Positions 6,266-14,885 of a stretch of 36,507 bases of DNA are shown here, piece after piece. The notes beneath the pieces are model-generated. The model was not told the DNA's origin. It saw only the letters and a program-made list of their open reading frames with translations, and did not search any database. The translations under genes were made by a program, and so were the position numbers. Each line of letters starts with the position of its first letter. The stretch's first letter is position 1. This stretch comes from CAYXZO01 sp964469505 (GTDB taxonomy: Bacteria > Fidelibacterota > UBA8477 > JABMPR01): the NCBI GenBank assembly GCA_964469505.1, contig CAYXZO010000021.1, positions 1 through 36,507 on the forward strand, read 5' to 3'.

Positions 6266-8874
6266 TATTTGCGCACCTTCTGCACCAGCTCGTTGATGAG
6301 CTGCAAAGCCTCCAGCGGCGTCATCCGATTCACATCCACTTCGCGCAGTTTTTCTTCCACCTGGCTGGGGGGCGCGGTGGGGAAGAGATCCAGTTGCCGG
6401 CTGTCATAGGAGGGGGGGCTTTCACGCACCCGCTGCTCATGCACCACGATCTGGCCGTTGTCCAGGCCGGACAGAATCTCCGCCGCCCGTTGGACAACCT
6501 CCAGGGGCACTCCCGCCATGCGGGCCACGTGGATGCCATAGGATTTGTCAGCTCCGCCGGGCACGATTTTCCGGAGAAAAACGACCTGTTCGCCGTATTC
6601 CCGTACCGCGATGTTGTAGTTTTTGACCCGCGGCAGAATCTTTTCCAGCGCCGTGAGTTCGTGATAGTGGGTGGCAAACAGGGTGCGGGCGGCCAGTTCG
6701 GGATGGTTGTGGAGATATTCCACCACCGCCCAGGCGATGGACATGCCGTCGTAAGTGGAAGTACCCCGCCCGATCTCGTCCAGTATGATTAAACTCCGGC
6801 GGGTGGCGTTATTCAGGATATTGGCCGTTTCCTGCATTTCCACCATGAAGGTGGATTCACCGCGCACCAGGTTGTCGGAGGCCCCCACCCGGGTGAAGAT
6901 GCGGTCCACTAGGCCGATGCGGGCCTGCCGCGCAGGGACGAAGGAGCCGATCTGCGCCATGAGTACGATCAAGGCCACCTGGCGCAGGTAGGTGGATTTG
7001 CCGGCCATGTTGGGACCTGTGAGGATGATGATCTGCTCTTTGTCGGCGTTCAAGTAGGTGTCGTTGGGAATGAAACTTTCTTCCACCGGCAGCATCTGCT
7101 CCACTACCGGGTGACGTCCTTCTTCGATTTCCAGCTCCAGTGAGTCGTCCAGCTCGGGGCGCACGTAGTGATTCTCGAAAGCTACTTGGGCCAGGGCGGA
7201 CCAGCAATCCAGGTGCGCCAGAAAGTCGGCGATGTCCTGGAGCTGAACCGTATGCCGGAATACCAGTTGCCGCAGTTCCTCGAAGAGAGCCTGCTCCCTA
7301 GCCCGGGCCTCCTCTTCCGCCGTGAGCACCTGTTCTTCCCAGCGCTTCAGCTCTTCGGTGACATACCGTTCGGCGTTCACCAGGGTCTGTTTACGGATGT
7401 ATTCCGGCGGCACCCGTTCTTTGTGGGTGTTGGTGACTTCGATGAAATAGCCGAAAACCTTGTTGTACTTGACTTTTAGGGAAGGGATTCCCAGGCGGTT
7501 TCGTTCCCGATTCTGGAAATCCACCAACCAGTTGCGGGCATTACCGGCCAGTTCTCGAAGGCGATCCAGTTCGGAATCCACTCCGGGGCGAATGAAACCA
7601 CCCTCTTTCACCCCCACCGGTGGATTTTCCACCAATTGAGCGTGGAGGGTTTGTTCCAGGGAACTCAGGTCAGGTAAAGTCTTCAGTTCCTCACCGAAAG
7701 GTGCCGCCGTTTCTGCGAAAAGCTCCCGGATGCGGGGAATCAAGGTCAGTGTGTCCGCCACTCCCGTCAAATCCCGGGGCGAAGCCCGACCGGTACCCAG
7801 TTTGCTCAACAACCGTTCCAGATCCGCCACCCGACGCAACAGGTCGCGGAGATCTTCACGATAACCAGCATTTTCATAGAAAAAATTTACCCGCGCCAAC
7901 CGCTGCTCCAGAGTGGGACGATGCATCTCGGGCCGTTGTAACCACCGGCGTAACAAACGCCCCCCGGCTGCGGTAAGGGTACGGTCAAGAACCTGAAACA
8001 GCGTACCTTCGGTACCACCCTGGAGCGACGTGAAAATTTCCAGATTACGCAGGGTGTCGGAGTCCAGGACCAGCCCTTCTTCAGCAGCCAGGAAGCGCAG
8101 GCGGGTCAAATGTTCCAGCTTACGTCCCTGGTACTGTTGCAAGTAGTAGATGATGGCTCCGGCGGCCTGCACGGCCAGGGGATGGTGTTCCAGACCGAAG
8201 CCCTTCAGATTCTGGGTACCGAATTTTTTAGCCAGCAAATCGGTGGCGTAAGTGTGGTTGAAAATCCAGTCTTCCAACTTGGTCCAGAGGGGCTGCTTGA
8301 CACTGTCCCAGGCCGGCGGCTCCTGACTCTGGGGCACTAGAATCTCTTTAGGATTCAGCGTGGGGAGGAAACTTTTCAGGGTGGTGGCTCCCATCTCGGT
8401 GCAGAAAAATTCGCCGGTGGAGACGTCGATTACTGCGGCCCCCCAACGATTTTCACCGGAAAGGAGCGCCACCAGATAGTTGGCTTGCTTGGCCTGGAGT
8501 AACTGTTCGCTAAGAGCAGTTCCCGGAGAAACTATTTCCACCACCTCCCGCTTGACCACCCCTTTAGCGGTTTTGGGATCCTCTACCTGCTCACAAATGG
8601 CCACGCGATACCCGGCTTGCAGCAGTTTATACAGGTAATTGTCCAAGGCGTGATATGGGAAACCCGCCAGGGGGGTGTCCGCGGCGGCGCCGTTGGAGCG
8701 GGAAGTCAAGGTTATGCCCAGTACCCGGGAGGTTATTTTGGCGTCCTCATCAAAAGTTTCGTAAAAGTCCCCCATGCGGTAGAGCAGAATCAAATCGGGG
8801 TATTTGCGCTTGATGGCGTAATACTGGCGCATCAAGGGCGTGGGAGCTGGGGCAGCTGAGGTTTTGGACTTCAT
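6265..8874 (-). CDS. mutS: DNA mismatch repair protein MutS
   Basis: 869 residues from the chosen ATG. The mismatch-recognition domain carries the Phe-x-Glu motif in MGDFYETF. The ATPase has Walker A GPNMAGKSTYLRQ, Walker B with signature ILDEIGRGTSTYDG, and the helix-turn-helix end. A beta-clamp-binding motif, QLDLF, lies near the C-terminus, before the final helical region. MutS finds base mismatches and recruits MutL. The frame is open up to a GTG at 8946, which would overlap selB. I prefer ATG at 8874 because MKSKTSAAPAPTPLMRQYY matches the usual family beginning and the extra 24 residues do not. It is followed by the coupled outer-membrane gene, an unusual partner. Intact. Confidence 0.97.
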   Translation of the reverse strand: MKSKTSAAPAPTPLMRQYYAIKRKYPDLILLYRMGDFYETFDEDAKITSRVLGITLTSRSNGAAADTPLAGFPYHALDNYLYKLLQAGYRVAICEQVEDPKTAKGVVKREVVEIVSPGTALSEQLLQAKQANYLVALLSGENRWGAAVIDVSTGEFFCTEMGATTLKSFLPTLNPKEILVPQSQEPPAWDSVKQPLWTKLEDWIFNHTYATDLLAKKFGTQNLKGFGLEHHPLAVQAAGAIIYYLQQYQGRKLEHLTRLRFLAAEEGLVLDSDTLRNLEIFTSLQGGTEGTLFQVLDRTLTAAGGRLLRRWLQRPEMHRPTLEQRLARVNFFYENAGYREDLRDLLRRVADLERLLSKLGTGRASPRDLTGVADTLTLIPRIRELFAETAAPFGEELKTLPDLSSLEQTLHAQLVENPPVGVKEGGFIRPGVDSELDRLRELAGNARNWLVDFQNRERNRLGIPSLKVKYNKVFGYFIEVTNTHKERVPPEYIRKQTLVNAERYVTEELKRWEEQVLTAEEEARAREQALFEELRQLVFRHTVQLQDIADFLAHLDCWSALAQVAFENHYVRPELDDSLELEIEEGRHPVVEQMLPVEESFIPNDTYLNADKEQIIILTGPNMAGKSTYLRQVALIVLMAQIGSFVPARQARIGLVDRIFTRVGASDNLVRGESTFMVEMQETANILNNATRRSLIILDEIGRGTSTYDGMSIAWAVVEYLHNHPELAARTLFATHYHELTALEKILPRVKNYNIAVREYGEQVVFLRKIVPGGADKSYGIHVARMAGVPLEVVQRAAEILSGLDNGQIVVHEQRVRESPPSYDSRQLDLFPTAPPSQVEEKLREVDVNRMTPLEALQLINELVQKVRK

Positions 8875-8923
8875 GGGGCGAATATACTCCAAGCCGACGC
8901 CAGTGGCTGCAGGATTTTCATCC

Positions 8924-10786
8924 TCAAGGGTTCTCCAACGACTCACCGGTCCAGATGCGCACGTCGCCCGTGCGTTTAGTGTAGCCCTTGCGGTCGGCCC
9001 AGTTAAGCAACGGTATGAGGTATTTCCGTGAAGCCGGGAAAAAGCTCTTGCACTCCGAGACGGAGAGGGTACCGTGTTCTTTGAACCATCTTCGTAAATC
9101 GGCCACGAACTGGTTACAGGTTTCGGCGTGATAGAAAAGGTCTTTATCCACCTGGATGATGACCCCTTGATGAATCAGGTAGTCCATGACTCTCAAACCG
9201 GCCGCTCCCAGTTTGTTCTCCACATCGGCGGGACGGGGCGGGGTAGTGGCCTCCCGGCGGAACCAGGCTTCCAGCTGATCTCGGACCGCTTCCTCTGCAG
9301 GGGTCAAGCGCGCCTGAAAATCGGCTAATTGCAGACGGTCCCTATGCATTTTCCAATGGCCTAATTGAATTTCACGGTTGATGACGAATTCCAGGGGGTC
9401 TTTGCCGCCCGGAAGTTGATTTAGGGGCATCCCTGCTTCCTGGGGATGTTGGGAGTGAAATTCTTCCAGTATCCGCTGGATTTTTTCCCTGAGATCGTGG
9501 TAAGCCTCCTCCGACCAAACCTGGGAGGCCTGTTCCAGCAGGCTGGCCGAGGGCAGATTTTTTTCAAAGGTGGAAGGATCGAGGCCGAAAAGGGTTTGAA
9601 CCGAGTGGGAGTTGACTGGATGCCCCAACCACTTCACATAGTGTCCCATCTGCTGTGGTAGTGAAGACTGGAACAGACGCTCCGGAGCTTCCAGTGGTGG
9701 TTTGGGATGATGGCGGCTTTTTTCCCAGGGCCAGGCTAACTGGCCCCCGCCGATGGTAAGGGCCGGACTGGGATTACGAACTACGAAACGGTCGCCGCAA
9801 ACGGCGCAGACCGGTTCCGGAAAGTGCAGCCGGACCCAAACCTCCTCCCCGGCCTGAATCCGGCGTCGGGATCCCAGTAAAAAGCGGGCGGTGTGTTTGC
9901 CGGTTCCCAGATAAACATGCAGCGGCTGGCCGTCTTTGATGGGCCAAGGAGCGGATGGGAGTAGTTTTAGCCGGGCCAACCAGAGCGGATGGGCGGTGTA
10001 ATATCGGGGGGCGGTAATGAAATCGCCCCGCTGTATCTGGTGCTCACCGGCACCCCCTAAGTTTAAGGCAGCTCGATCACGTAATTGCACTTGGGGAACT
10101 TCCTCGCTGTGACTTTGCAAGCCCCTCACAGGGAAAAATTCGCTCCCGCCGTTGATGGCTACCTTTTCGCCCAAGCGCAATCGCCCCGAGAGGACAGTTC
10201 CCGTTACGACCGTACCGAAACCTTTCTTGATGAAAACCCGATCCACAGCCAGCCGAAAAGCCTGGGGAGATTCGACCTCGGGTAATCCGTTGAGTGCCTT
10301 TTCCAGTTCCCGACGTAAAGCCGGCATACCCTCGCCGGATTTAGCTGAAACGAGTACGATAGGGGCATCTCCGTAGCCATTTTCCTCAAGAAAGCTTTTC
10401 AGATCCTCTTGCACCAGGTTCAGCCACTCCGGTTCCACCAGATCGATTTTGTTCAGGGCCACTACCAGTTGCTTAATGCCCAGTAAGCGTAAAATGTCTA
10501 CGTGCTCGCGGGTTTGGGGCATAACTCCGTCGTCCGCCGCCACCACCAGCAGGGCCAGATCCACCGTCGCCACCCCTGTGACCATGTTCTTGATGAACTT
10601 CTCGTGCCCCGGAACATCGATGAAGGTGATTTCTCGATTCAGGAAGGCGAAACCGATGTCAATGGTCAGTCCCCGGGCTTTCTCTTCGGCCAGACGATCG
10701 GTATCCACGCCGGTGAGGGCTTTCACCAGAGCCGTTTTACCGTGGTCGATGTGGCCGGCCAAGCCGATGATCCGCTGGCGTGGCAT
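8924..10786 (-). CDS. selB: Selenocysteine-specific elongation factor SelB
   Basis: 620 residues. GTPase domain with G1 GHIDHGKTALVKALTG, the family mark VDTDRLAEEKARGLTIDIGF, G3 DVPGHEKF and G4 NKID; then EF-Tu-like beta-barrel domains; then C-terminal winged-helix repeats (residues ~400-620) that would bind the SECIS hairpin. SelB delivers Sec-tRNA to the ribosome at UGA codons. Its ATG overlaps the selA stop by one base (TGATG). With selA it shows that this organism makes selenoproteins, but no selC tRNA, selD or UGA-containing selenoprotein gene is evident in the window. Confidence 0.96.
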   Translation of the reverse strand: MPRQRIIGLAGHIDHGKTALVKALTGVDTDRLAEEKARGLTIDIGFAFLNREITFIDVPGHEKFIKNMVTGVATVDLALLVVAADDGVMPQTREHVDILRLLGIKQLVVALNKIDLVEPEWLNLVQEDLKSFLEENGYGDAPIVLVSAKSGEGMPALRRELEKALNGLPEVESPQAFRLAVDRVFIKKGFGTVVTGTVLSGRLRLGEKVAINGGSEFFPVRGLQSHSEEVPQVQLRDRAALNLGGAGEHQIQRGDFITAPRYYTAHPLWLARLKLLPSAPWPIKDGQPLHVYLGTGKHTARFLLGSRRRIQAGEEVWVRLHFPEPVCAVCGDRFVVRNPSPALTIGGGQLAWPWEKSRHHPKPPLEAPERLFQSSLPQQMGHYVKWLGHPVNSHSVQTLFGLDPSTFEKNLPSASLLEQASQVWSEEAYHDLREKIQRILEEFHSQHPQEAGMPLNQLPGGKDPLEFVINREIQLGHWKMHRDRLQLADFQARLTPAEEAVRDQLEAWFRREATTPPRPADVENKLGAAGLRVMDYLIHQGVIIQVDKDLFYHAETCNQFVADLRRWFKEHGTLSVSECKSFFPASRKYLIPLLNWADRKGYTKRTGDVRIWTGESLENP

Positions 10787-12153
10787 CAGTCCAGCTTGTT
10801 CAGAATGGTTACCAGCGTTGCGTCCTGGGGTGGGAATACCGTGCGCAAATCCAAGATGACGGTATCGTTCTGGATGCGTCCCACCACCGCCGGGCGGGAT
10901 TGGCGCAACACTCGGGCCAGTCGCTGCGGTGACAAGCGAACGTGGCGCAAAGTCAGGCCAAATGAGGGAATTTTTGCCTCCGGTCCGGCGCCCGAACCGA
11001 TGGTGCTGTCACAGGGGCCCGGGGCAGCGGTCAGGGCTGGATTGGTAAGCCGCGTAGCGATTGCCCGCGCCCGATCCTCCAATTCCGCCGGGGTTAAGGC
11101 CAGTTGCCGGTAGAAAGGGATTCCGGCGGGAGGGTGTCCCTGACCGGGGTACCGGGCCAGAGTTTGGTGAATCAGGAAAAGCTGGAATTTATCAGGCCGC
11201 AGAGCGCGTAGGAGTTGATTGCGCCGCATCTTGCGGAGCCAGCGGGCGCCGCCCACAATGAAGCCGGCCTGGGGACCACCCAGCAGCTTGTCGCCGGAAA
11301 AGGTGATGACGTCAGCCCCTTGACGGGCGATCTCGGCCACCAGCGGTTCGTCATCCAGAAATCCACCGGGGGGCCGGACCAAAGCGCCGCTGCCCAAATC
11401 GGCTACCAGGGGAATATCGTGGGCCCGGGCCAGTCGCGCCAATTGCTCCAGGGAAACGGAGCTGGTGAAGCCCTGGAGGCGGTAATTGGAGGGATGGACC
11501 CAGAGAATGGCGCCGGTGCGGGGCGATAGCGCGGCTTCGTAGTCGGCCAGGTGGGTGCGGTTGGTGGTGCCGATTTCCACCAGCCGAGCCCCAGCCTTGC
11601 GAATGATTTCAGGGATGCGGAAAGAGCCCCCGATTTCCACTTCCTGCCCCCGGGAGATGATTACTTCCTTGCGGTTGGCCAAAGAATTGAGAGCCAACAA
11701 TACCGCCGCCGCGTTGTTGTTGACCACCAGGCCCATTTCCGTTTCGGTGAGGGCGCAGAGCCAGGGTTGCAGAGGCGCGAAGCGGTCGCCACGTCGGCCA
11801 GAGGCCAGGTCCAGTTCCAGGGCGATATAACGATCTCCCCAGGTAGCCAGTTGCTCCAAGACATTCGCCGGTAGAGGTGCCCGGCCCAAGCCGGTATGCA
11901 GTAGCACACCAGTGGCGTTGATGACCTCTGGGTAAGGTTGGGCCCAGTCCTTCAGAAGCGCACGCACTCGAGTAACCAGTTCGTCAAAAGAGGGAGAAGC
12001 GTTCCGGGTGCGGGCTTCAGCTATAATCTGGCGGCAGGCCAGGCGTTTGAGCTCATGGGGCATCTCTATTGCTGCTATTGCGTGCAGTAAACGGTCCACC
12101 GAAGGCAGACTTCGGCGCGGATCGGATGTTGAACTCAGGTCGCGGGCACTCAT
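10786..12153 (-). CDS. selA: L-seryl-tRNA(Sec) selenium transferase SelA
   Basis: 455 residues, the usual length. A PLP-dependent fold converts seryl-tRNA(Sec) to selenocysteyl-tRNA using selenophosphate. Visible signatures are the N-terminal helical domain, VINATGVLLHTGLGRAPLP, the VNNNAAAVLLALN segment, and the PLP lysine in FSGDKLLGGPQAG (K289). The start overlaps the upstream permease stop as ATGA, and the stop overlaps selB, giving a fully coupled arrangement. No anomalies seen. Confidence 0.96.
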   Translation of the reverse strand: MSARDLSSTSDPRRSLPSVDRLLHAIAAIEMPHELKRLACRQIIAEARTRNASPSFDELVTRVRALLKDWAQPYPEVINATGVLLHTGLGRAPLPANVLEQLATWGDRYIALELDLASGRRGDRFAPLQPWLCALTETEMGLVVNNNAAAVLLALNSLANRKEVIISRGQEVEIGGSFRIPEIIRKAGARLVEIGTTNRTHLADYEAALSPRTGAILWVHPSNYRLQGFTSSVSLEQLARLARAHDIPLVADLGSGALVRPPGGFLDDEPLVAEIARQGADVITFSGDKLLGGPQAGFIVGGARWLRKMRRNQLLRALRPDKFQLFLIHQTLARYPGQGHPPAGIPFYRQLALTPAELEDRARAIATRLTNPALTAAPGPCDSTIGSGAGPEAKIPSFGLTLRHVRLSPQRLARVLRQSRPAVVGRIQNDTVILDLRTVFPPQDATLVTILNKLD

Positions 12154-12917
12154 GAGTAGAACAAAAGTTTAAGGGCAAAAAAGATTACCGCAACGGTAAC
12201 AACTTTTTTTACGAAAGCGTGACCCCCACGAACTGCCAGGCGGGTTCCCAGGAAACCGCCGGCCAAATTTCCCAAACCCAACAAAAGACCCACCGGCCAG
12301 ACCACTAATTCGTGGGAGGCAAATATGATCAGAGCTATGGTGGTGAACCCGATTATGATGGTAAGCTTCACAGCATTGCCGTGCACCAGATTCAGGCCCT
12401 GCCAGGTGATGACCGCCAACACCATGAAGCCGACTCCCGCTTGAATGTAGCCCCCATAGATACCTACCAGAAAGTATAGCAGCCCCGCCTTGAGCCAGCT
12501 TCCCGTGTACTCTTCGGGCGTGATGGTCTTCTCTTCGGGCCCGGTGGGTCGCAGCAAGGTGAACAGGGTAACTATGATCATGAAAAAGGCCAGGGAGACA
12601 CGGAATTGGGAATTGCTTACCAGGGTTGCGATCCAGGCTCCCAGGATGGCTCCGGGCAGGGCTGCCAGTCCAGCTTTCAGGGCGAACCGACCAGGATTCA
12701 CGCCCAACTGCATGAAACGACCCACGGCACTGGTGTTTTGAATAAGAATGGCCAGGCGGTTGGTGCCATTGGCCAGATTTGGTGGTAGTCCCAAGAAAAT
12801 CAGCAGCGGCAGGGTAAAAAATGAGCCGCCCCCAGCCAGAATGTTCACCACTCCGGCCAGAAAGCCGACTCCCAAGATGGCCAGAGAATTCAGCGGAGTA
12901 AAGACAAAGCGCTCCAC
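12150..12917 (-). CDS. TauE/SafE (TSUP, DUF81) family membrane permease
   Basis: 255 residues, rich in hydrophobic helices (about seven to eight predicted by eye), beginning LAILGVGFLAGVVNILAGGGSF, the typical TSUP first helix with Gly-rich turn, and with a second-half copy starting around GLLYFLVGIYGGYIQAGVGF. TSUP proteins move sulfur oxyanions or organosulfur compounds across the inner membrane. The start is GTG with no clear Shine-Dalgarno; a TATAAT at 12935-12940 would put transcription only about ten bases upstream. The stop overlaps selA by four bases. Because sulfur and selenium oxyanions are chemically alike, a role in selenium supply is a reasonable inference, but nothing in the protein proves the substrate. 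Confidence 0.85.
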   Translation of the reverse strand: MERFVFTPLNSLAILGVGFLAGVVNILAGGGSFFTLPLLIFLGLPPNLANGTNRLAILIQNTSAVGRFMQLGVNPGRFALKAGLAALPGAILGAWIATLVSNSQFRVSLAFFMIIVTLFTLLRPTGPEEKTITPEEYTGSWLKAGLLYFLVGIYGGYIQAGVGFMVLAVITWQGLNLVHGNAVKLTIIIGFTTIALIIFASHELVVWPVGLLLGLGNLAGGFLGTRLAVRGGHAFVKKVVTVAVIFFALKLLFYS

Positions 12918-12934
12918 GGCGCTAAAGGTCGCCT

Positions 12935-12940
12935 ATTATA
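12935..12940 (-). promoter_or_regulatory. Consensus -10 element TATAAT upstream of the tauE-sel-mutS operon
   Basis: A perfect TATAAT on the minus strand sits at the end of the T-tract of the rplS terminator, with no good -35 at the normal spacing. Transcription would begin about 10 bases before the GTG start of the permease gene, giving an almost leaderless message. Confidence 0.4.
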
Positions 12941-12970
12941 AAAAAAGAAAAAGCCACAAAACGTGGCTTT
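12940..12970 (-). terminator. Intrinsic terminator of the ffh-rplS operon
   Basis: On the minus strand a perfect 8-base stem (AAAGCCAC / GTGGCTTT, loop GTTTT) is followed by TTCTTTTTTT. It lies 23 bases after the rplS stop. Confidence 0.85.
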
Positions 12971-12993
12971 AACCGGTTTAAAAGGTTTGAAGC

Positions 12994-13344
12994 TCAGCGA
13001 CCGGGTCGGAGCTCTTTGATACGGGCCTTCTTGCCCCTCAGCTTACGGAGGTAATAAAGCTTGGCCCGGCGCACCTTACCCCGCCGTAGTACATGGATTG
13101 CGGCTATGGATGGTGAATGTAAGGGGAAAATGCGCTCCACACCGATACCGCCGGAAATCTTACGCACGGTAAAAGTGGCGTTGATGCCCTTACCTTTGCG
13201 GGCGATGACGTTGCCTTCGAAGCGCTGAATTCGTTCTTTATTACCTTCCACAACCCGGACCTCTACGGCTACCGTATCGCCGGCTTTGAAGTCGGGGATA
13301 TCGGTCCGCAGTTTATCGGCGGTTAACAGATCAACTTTGTCCAT
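12994..13344 (-). CDS. rplS: 50S ribosomal protein L19
   Basis: 116 residues from ATG 13344, which has GGAGG nine bases upstream; the open frame extends further upstream but that part is shadow sequence inside trmD. The L19 signature is clear: DIPDFKAGDTVAVEVRVVEG, then RIQRFEGNVIARKG, GVERIFPLHSP and the basic end RRAKLYYLRKLRGKKARIKE. It sits at the 30S-50S interface. Its start lies 14 bases inside the end of trmD, so translation is coupled. Last gene of the operon, followed by a terminator. Confidence 0.97.
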   Translation of the reverse strand: MDKVDLLTADKLRTDIPDFKAGDTVAVEVRVVEGNKERIQRFEGNVIARKGKGINATFTVRKISGGIGVERIFPLHSPSIAAIHVLRRGKVRRAKLYYLRKLRGKKARIKELRPGR

Positions 13345-14050
13345 GATGGTGTTCCTCCAATTCAAGCATGTATTTCTGATATAAATCGGGCCGGCGTTCG
13401 CGGGTTCGTTGCAAGCGCTGCTCATGGCGCCAGGCGGCAATGGCCTGGTGATCACCCGAGAGTAGAATTTCAGGTACTTTCAGTCCTTCAATTTCCGCCG
13501 GGCGGGTGTAATACGGCGCATCCAGCAGTCCCGTGGGAAAAGTATCGCCGGCCGTGGATTCGGGATCATTGACGGCTCCCGGTAAGAGACGAATCACGGC
13601 ATCCAGGATAACCATGGTTGCCAATTCGCCGCCAGAAAGCACATAATCGCCAATACTCAATTCTTCATCTATCCAACGTTCCCGCACCCGCTCGTCTACG
13701 GCTTTATAACGGCCGCAGAGGAAGACCAGGTGGGGTATTTTGCTTAAGCGTTCTGCATCCTCCTGCCGGAAAAGCTTGCCCTGAGGAGTGGGGAATACGG
13801 CGTGGAAATCAGTCCCCGCAACATCTTTCAGCGCATGGAAGGCTCGGAAGATAGGTCGAGGTTGCAGTACCATTCCGGCCCCACCGCCGTAGGGGGCATC
13901 GTCCACGTGGCCGTAGCGATCGTCAGCGAAGCGCCGCAGATCCCAGCAGTGAAGTTCTGCGCTGCCGTTGCTGAAAGCTCGACCCACGATACCCACACGG
14001 GCAAATTGCTCGATCAGCTCCGGGAAAAGAGTGATAACGTCGATCCGCAT
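13331..14050 (-). CDS. trmD: tRNA (guanine-37-N1)-methyltransferase TrmD
   Basis: 239 residues from ATG 14050 (MRIDVITLFPELI); the stop of rimM overlaps this start by one base. SPOUT trefoil-knot methyltransferase that makes m1G37 in tRNAs and prevents frameshifting. Visible: DAPYGGGAGMVL, the knot LCGRYKAVDERV and SIGDYVLSGGELA. The conserved arginine (DAVIRLLPG) and the catalytic aspartate (in AGDTF, before GLLDAPYYTRP) are present by hand alignment to Haemophilus TrmD. The SAM loop has Lys-Ala where proteobacterial enzymes have Glu-Gly, a variation I associate with FCB bacteria. Confidence 0.97.
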   Translation of the reverse strand: MRIDVITLFPELIEQFARVGIVGRAFSNGSAELHCWDLRRFADDRYGHVDDAPYGGGAGMVLQPRPIFRAFHALKDVAGTDFHAVFPTPQGKLFRQEDAERLSKIPHLVFLCGRYKAVDERVRERWIDEELSIGDYVLSGGELATMVILDAVIRLLPGAVNDPESTAGDTFPTGLLDAPYYTRPAEIEGLKVPEILLSGDHQAIAAWRHEQRLQRTRERRPDLYQKYMLELEEHHHGQS

Positions 14051-14562
14051 CAGGAATACCGGGGTTGGTGGGCTATGATGCGTTGTTTTTTCAAGTCCAC
14101 TTGCATAACCCAAGCTGAAACGAAGGGGATCAGTATTTCCTCTTCGTCTTCGCGCTGGACCACCAGGGTATCCTGGCCCGGGTGGTAGATCAGTTCTCGA
14201 ACCTCACCCAGGCGCTCTCCCTCCGGAGTTTCAACTGTGAGTCCGATCAGATCCTGGACGTAGAATTCGTCCTCTTCCAGCGGAGGAAGAGCCTCACGAG
14301 GGGCTGCCAGTCTAACTCGGCGGAGGGCTTCCGCGGCGTCGCGATCCTCAATTTCCTCAAAACTGAGTAAACAATGGGTGGGGGTTCCCCGGGCCCCGAT
14401 CAAGTGCAGCACTTGCTCTCCCTTCGGGGATAAAGCATAAACGGTAGTAACGCCCGCTAAATCTTCCACGGTGAACCCCCATAACGTGGCCACGACTTCT
14501 CCGTGCACACCGTGAGGCCGGCGAACCGTGGCGATGATTGTTCGCTGGTCTCCGATGGCCAT
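14050..14562 (-). CDS. rimM: Ribosome maturation factor RimM
   Basis: 170 residues from ATG 14562 (MAIGDQRTIIATVRRPHG). The two typical parts are present: the N-terminal barrel with RRPHGVHGEVVA, and the C-terminal PRC-type barrel with EDEFYVQDLIGLTV and ILIPFVSAWVMQVD. It helps fold the 3' head domain of 16S rRNA around S19. The frame is open upstream through the khpA region, but that extension has no homology-like features, and the 10-base gap to khpA fits the operon. Ends in a one-base overlap with trmD. Confidence 0.95.
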   Translation of the reverse strand: MAIGDQRTIIATVRRPHGVHGEVVATLWGFTVEDLAGVTTVYALSPKGEQVLHLIGARGTPTHCLLSFEEIEDRDAAEALRRVRLAAPREALPPLEEDEFYVQDLIGLTVETPEGERLGEVRELIYHPGQDTLVVQREDEEEILIPFVSAWVMQVDLKKQRIIAHQPRYS

Positions 14563-14572
14563 CCTGATTTGA

Positions 14573-14806
14573 TTATTCGAGGATTTCGAGCATGGCCCGA
14601 CTGCTGCCGGACTTAGCCGAAACGGCCGCCAGCAGCGTCCGGAAAGCTTTTGCTGTGCGCCCTTGCCGGCCGATGACTTTACCAACGTCCTCTTTGGCTA
14701 CACGCAGTTCGAAAATGGTAACCCGTTCGCTGCTGACTTCGTTGACTTGCACTTCCTCCGGATGATCCACCAGAGCTTTGGCTACGTACTCAACAAACTC
14801 CTTCAT
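14573..14806 (-). CDS. khpA: KH-domain RNA-binding protein KhpA (YlqC)
   Basis: 77 residues forming a single type-II-like KH domain, with the GxxG loop in VGKVIGRQGRTAKAFRTLL. Small KH proteins of this family are regularly encoded between rpsP and rimM and bind RNA, often with KhpB. The start has AAGGAGA five to six bases before the ATG. Complete and typical. Confidence 0.93.
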   Translation of the reverse strand: MKEFVEYVAKALVDHPEEVQVNEVSSERVTIFELRVAKEDVGKVIGRQGRTAKAFRTLLAAVSAKSGSSRAMLEILE

Positions 14807-14885
14807 GCTCGTCTCCTTTTTTTCACCTTGAACACGCTTCTCCTTCTGCGCCTAAGCTTATGGAAAAAAAGAACCTTGGTAAAGA

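Noticed and set aside
8875..8926. Possible selenocysteine read-through at the selB TGA
   Set aside because: The sequence after the TGA gives no protein-like extension and I see no SECIS-type hairpin; the TGA is taken as a normal stop.
8875..8946. GTG start giving 24 extra residues on MutS
   Set aside because: The extra part does not look like the MutS N-terminus and would overlap selB; ATG 8874 fits the family better, though I cannot exclude the longer form.
10502..11113. 203-codon open frame on the plus strand
   Set aside because: Antisense to the selA/selB junction, both of which are unmistakable; a GC-driven shadow frame.
13345..13455. Longer N-terminus for L19
   Set aside because: It is in-frame sequence inside trmD; the L19 family begins at the ATG at 13344, which has a good Shine-Dalgarno.
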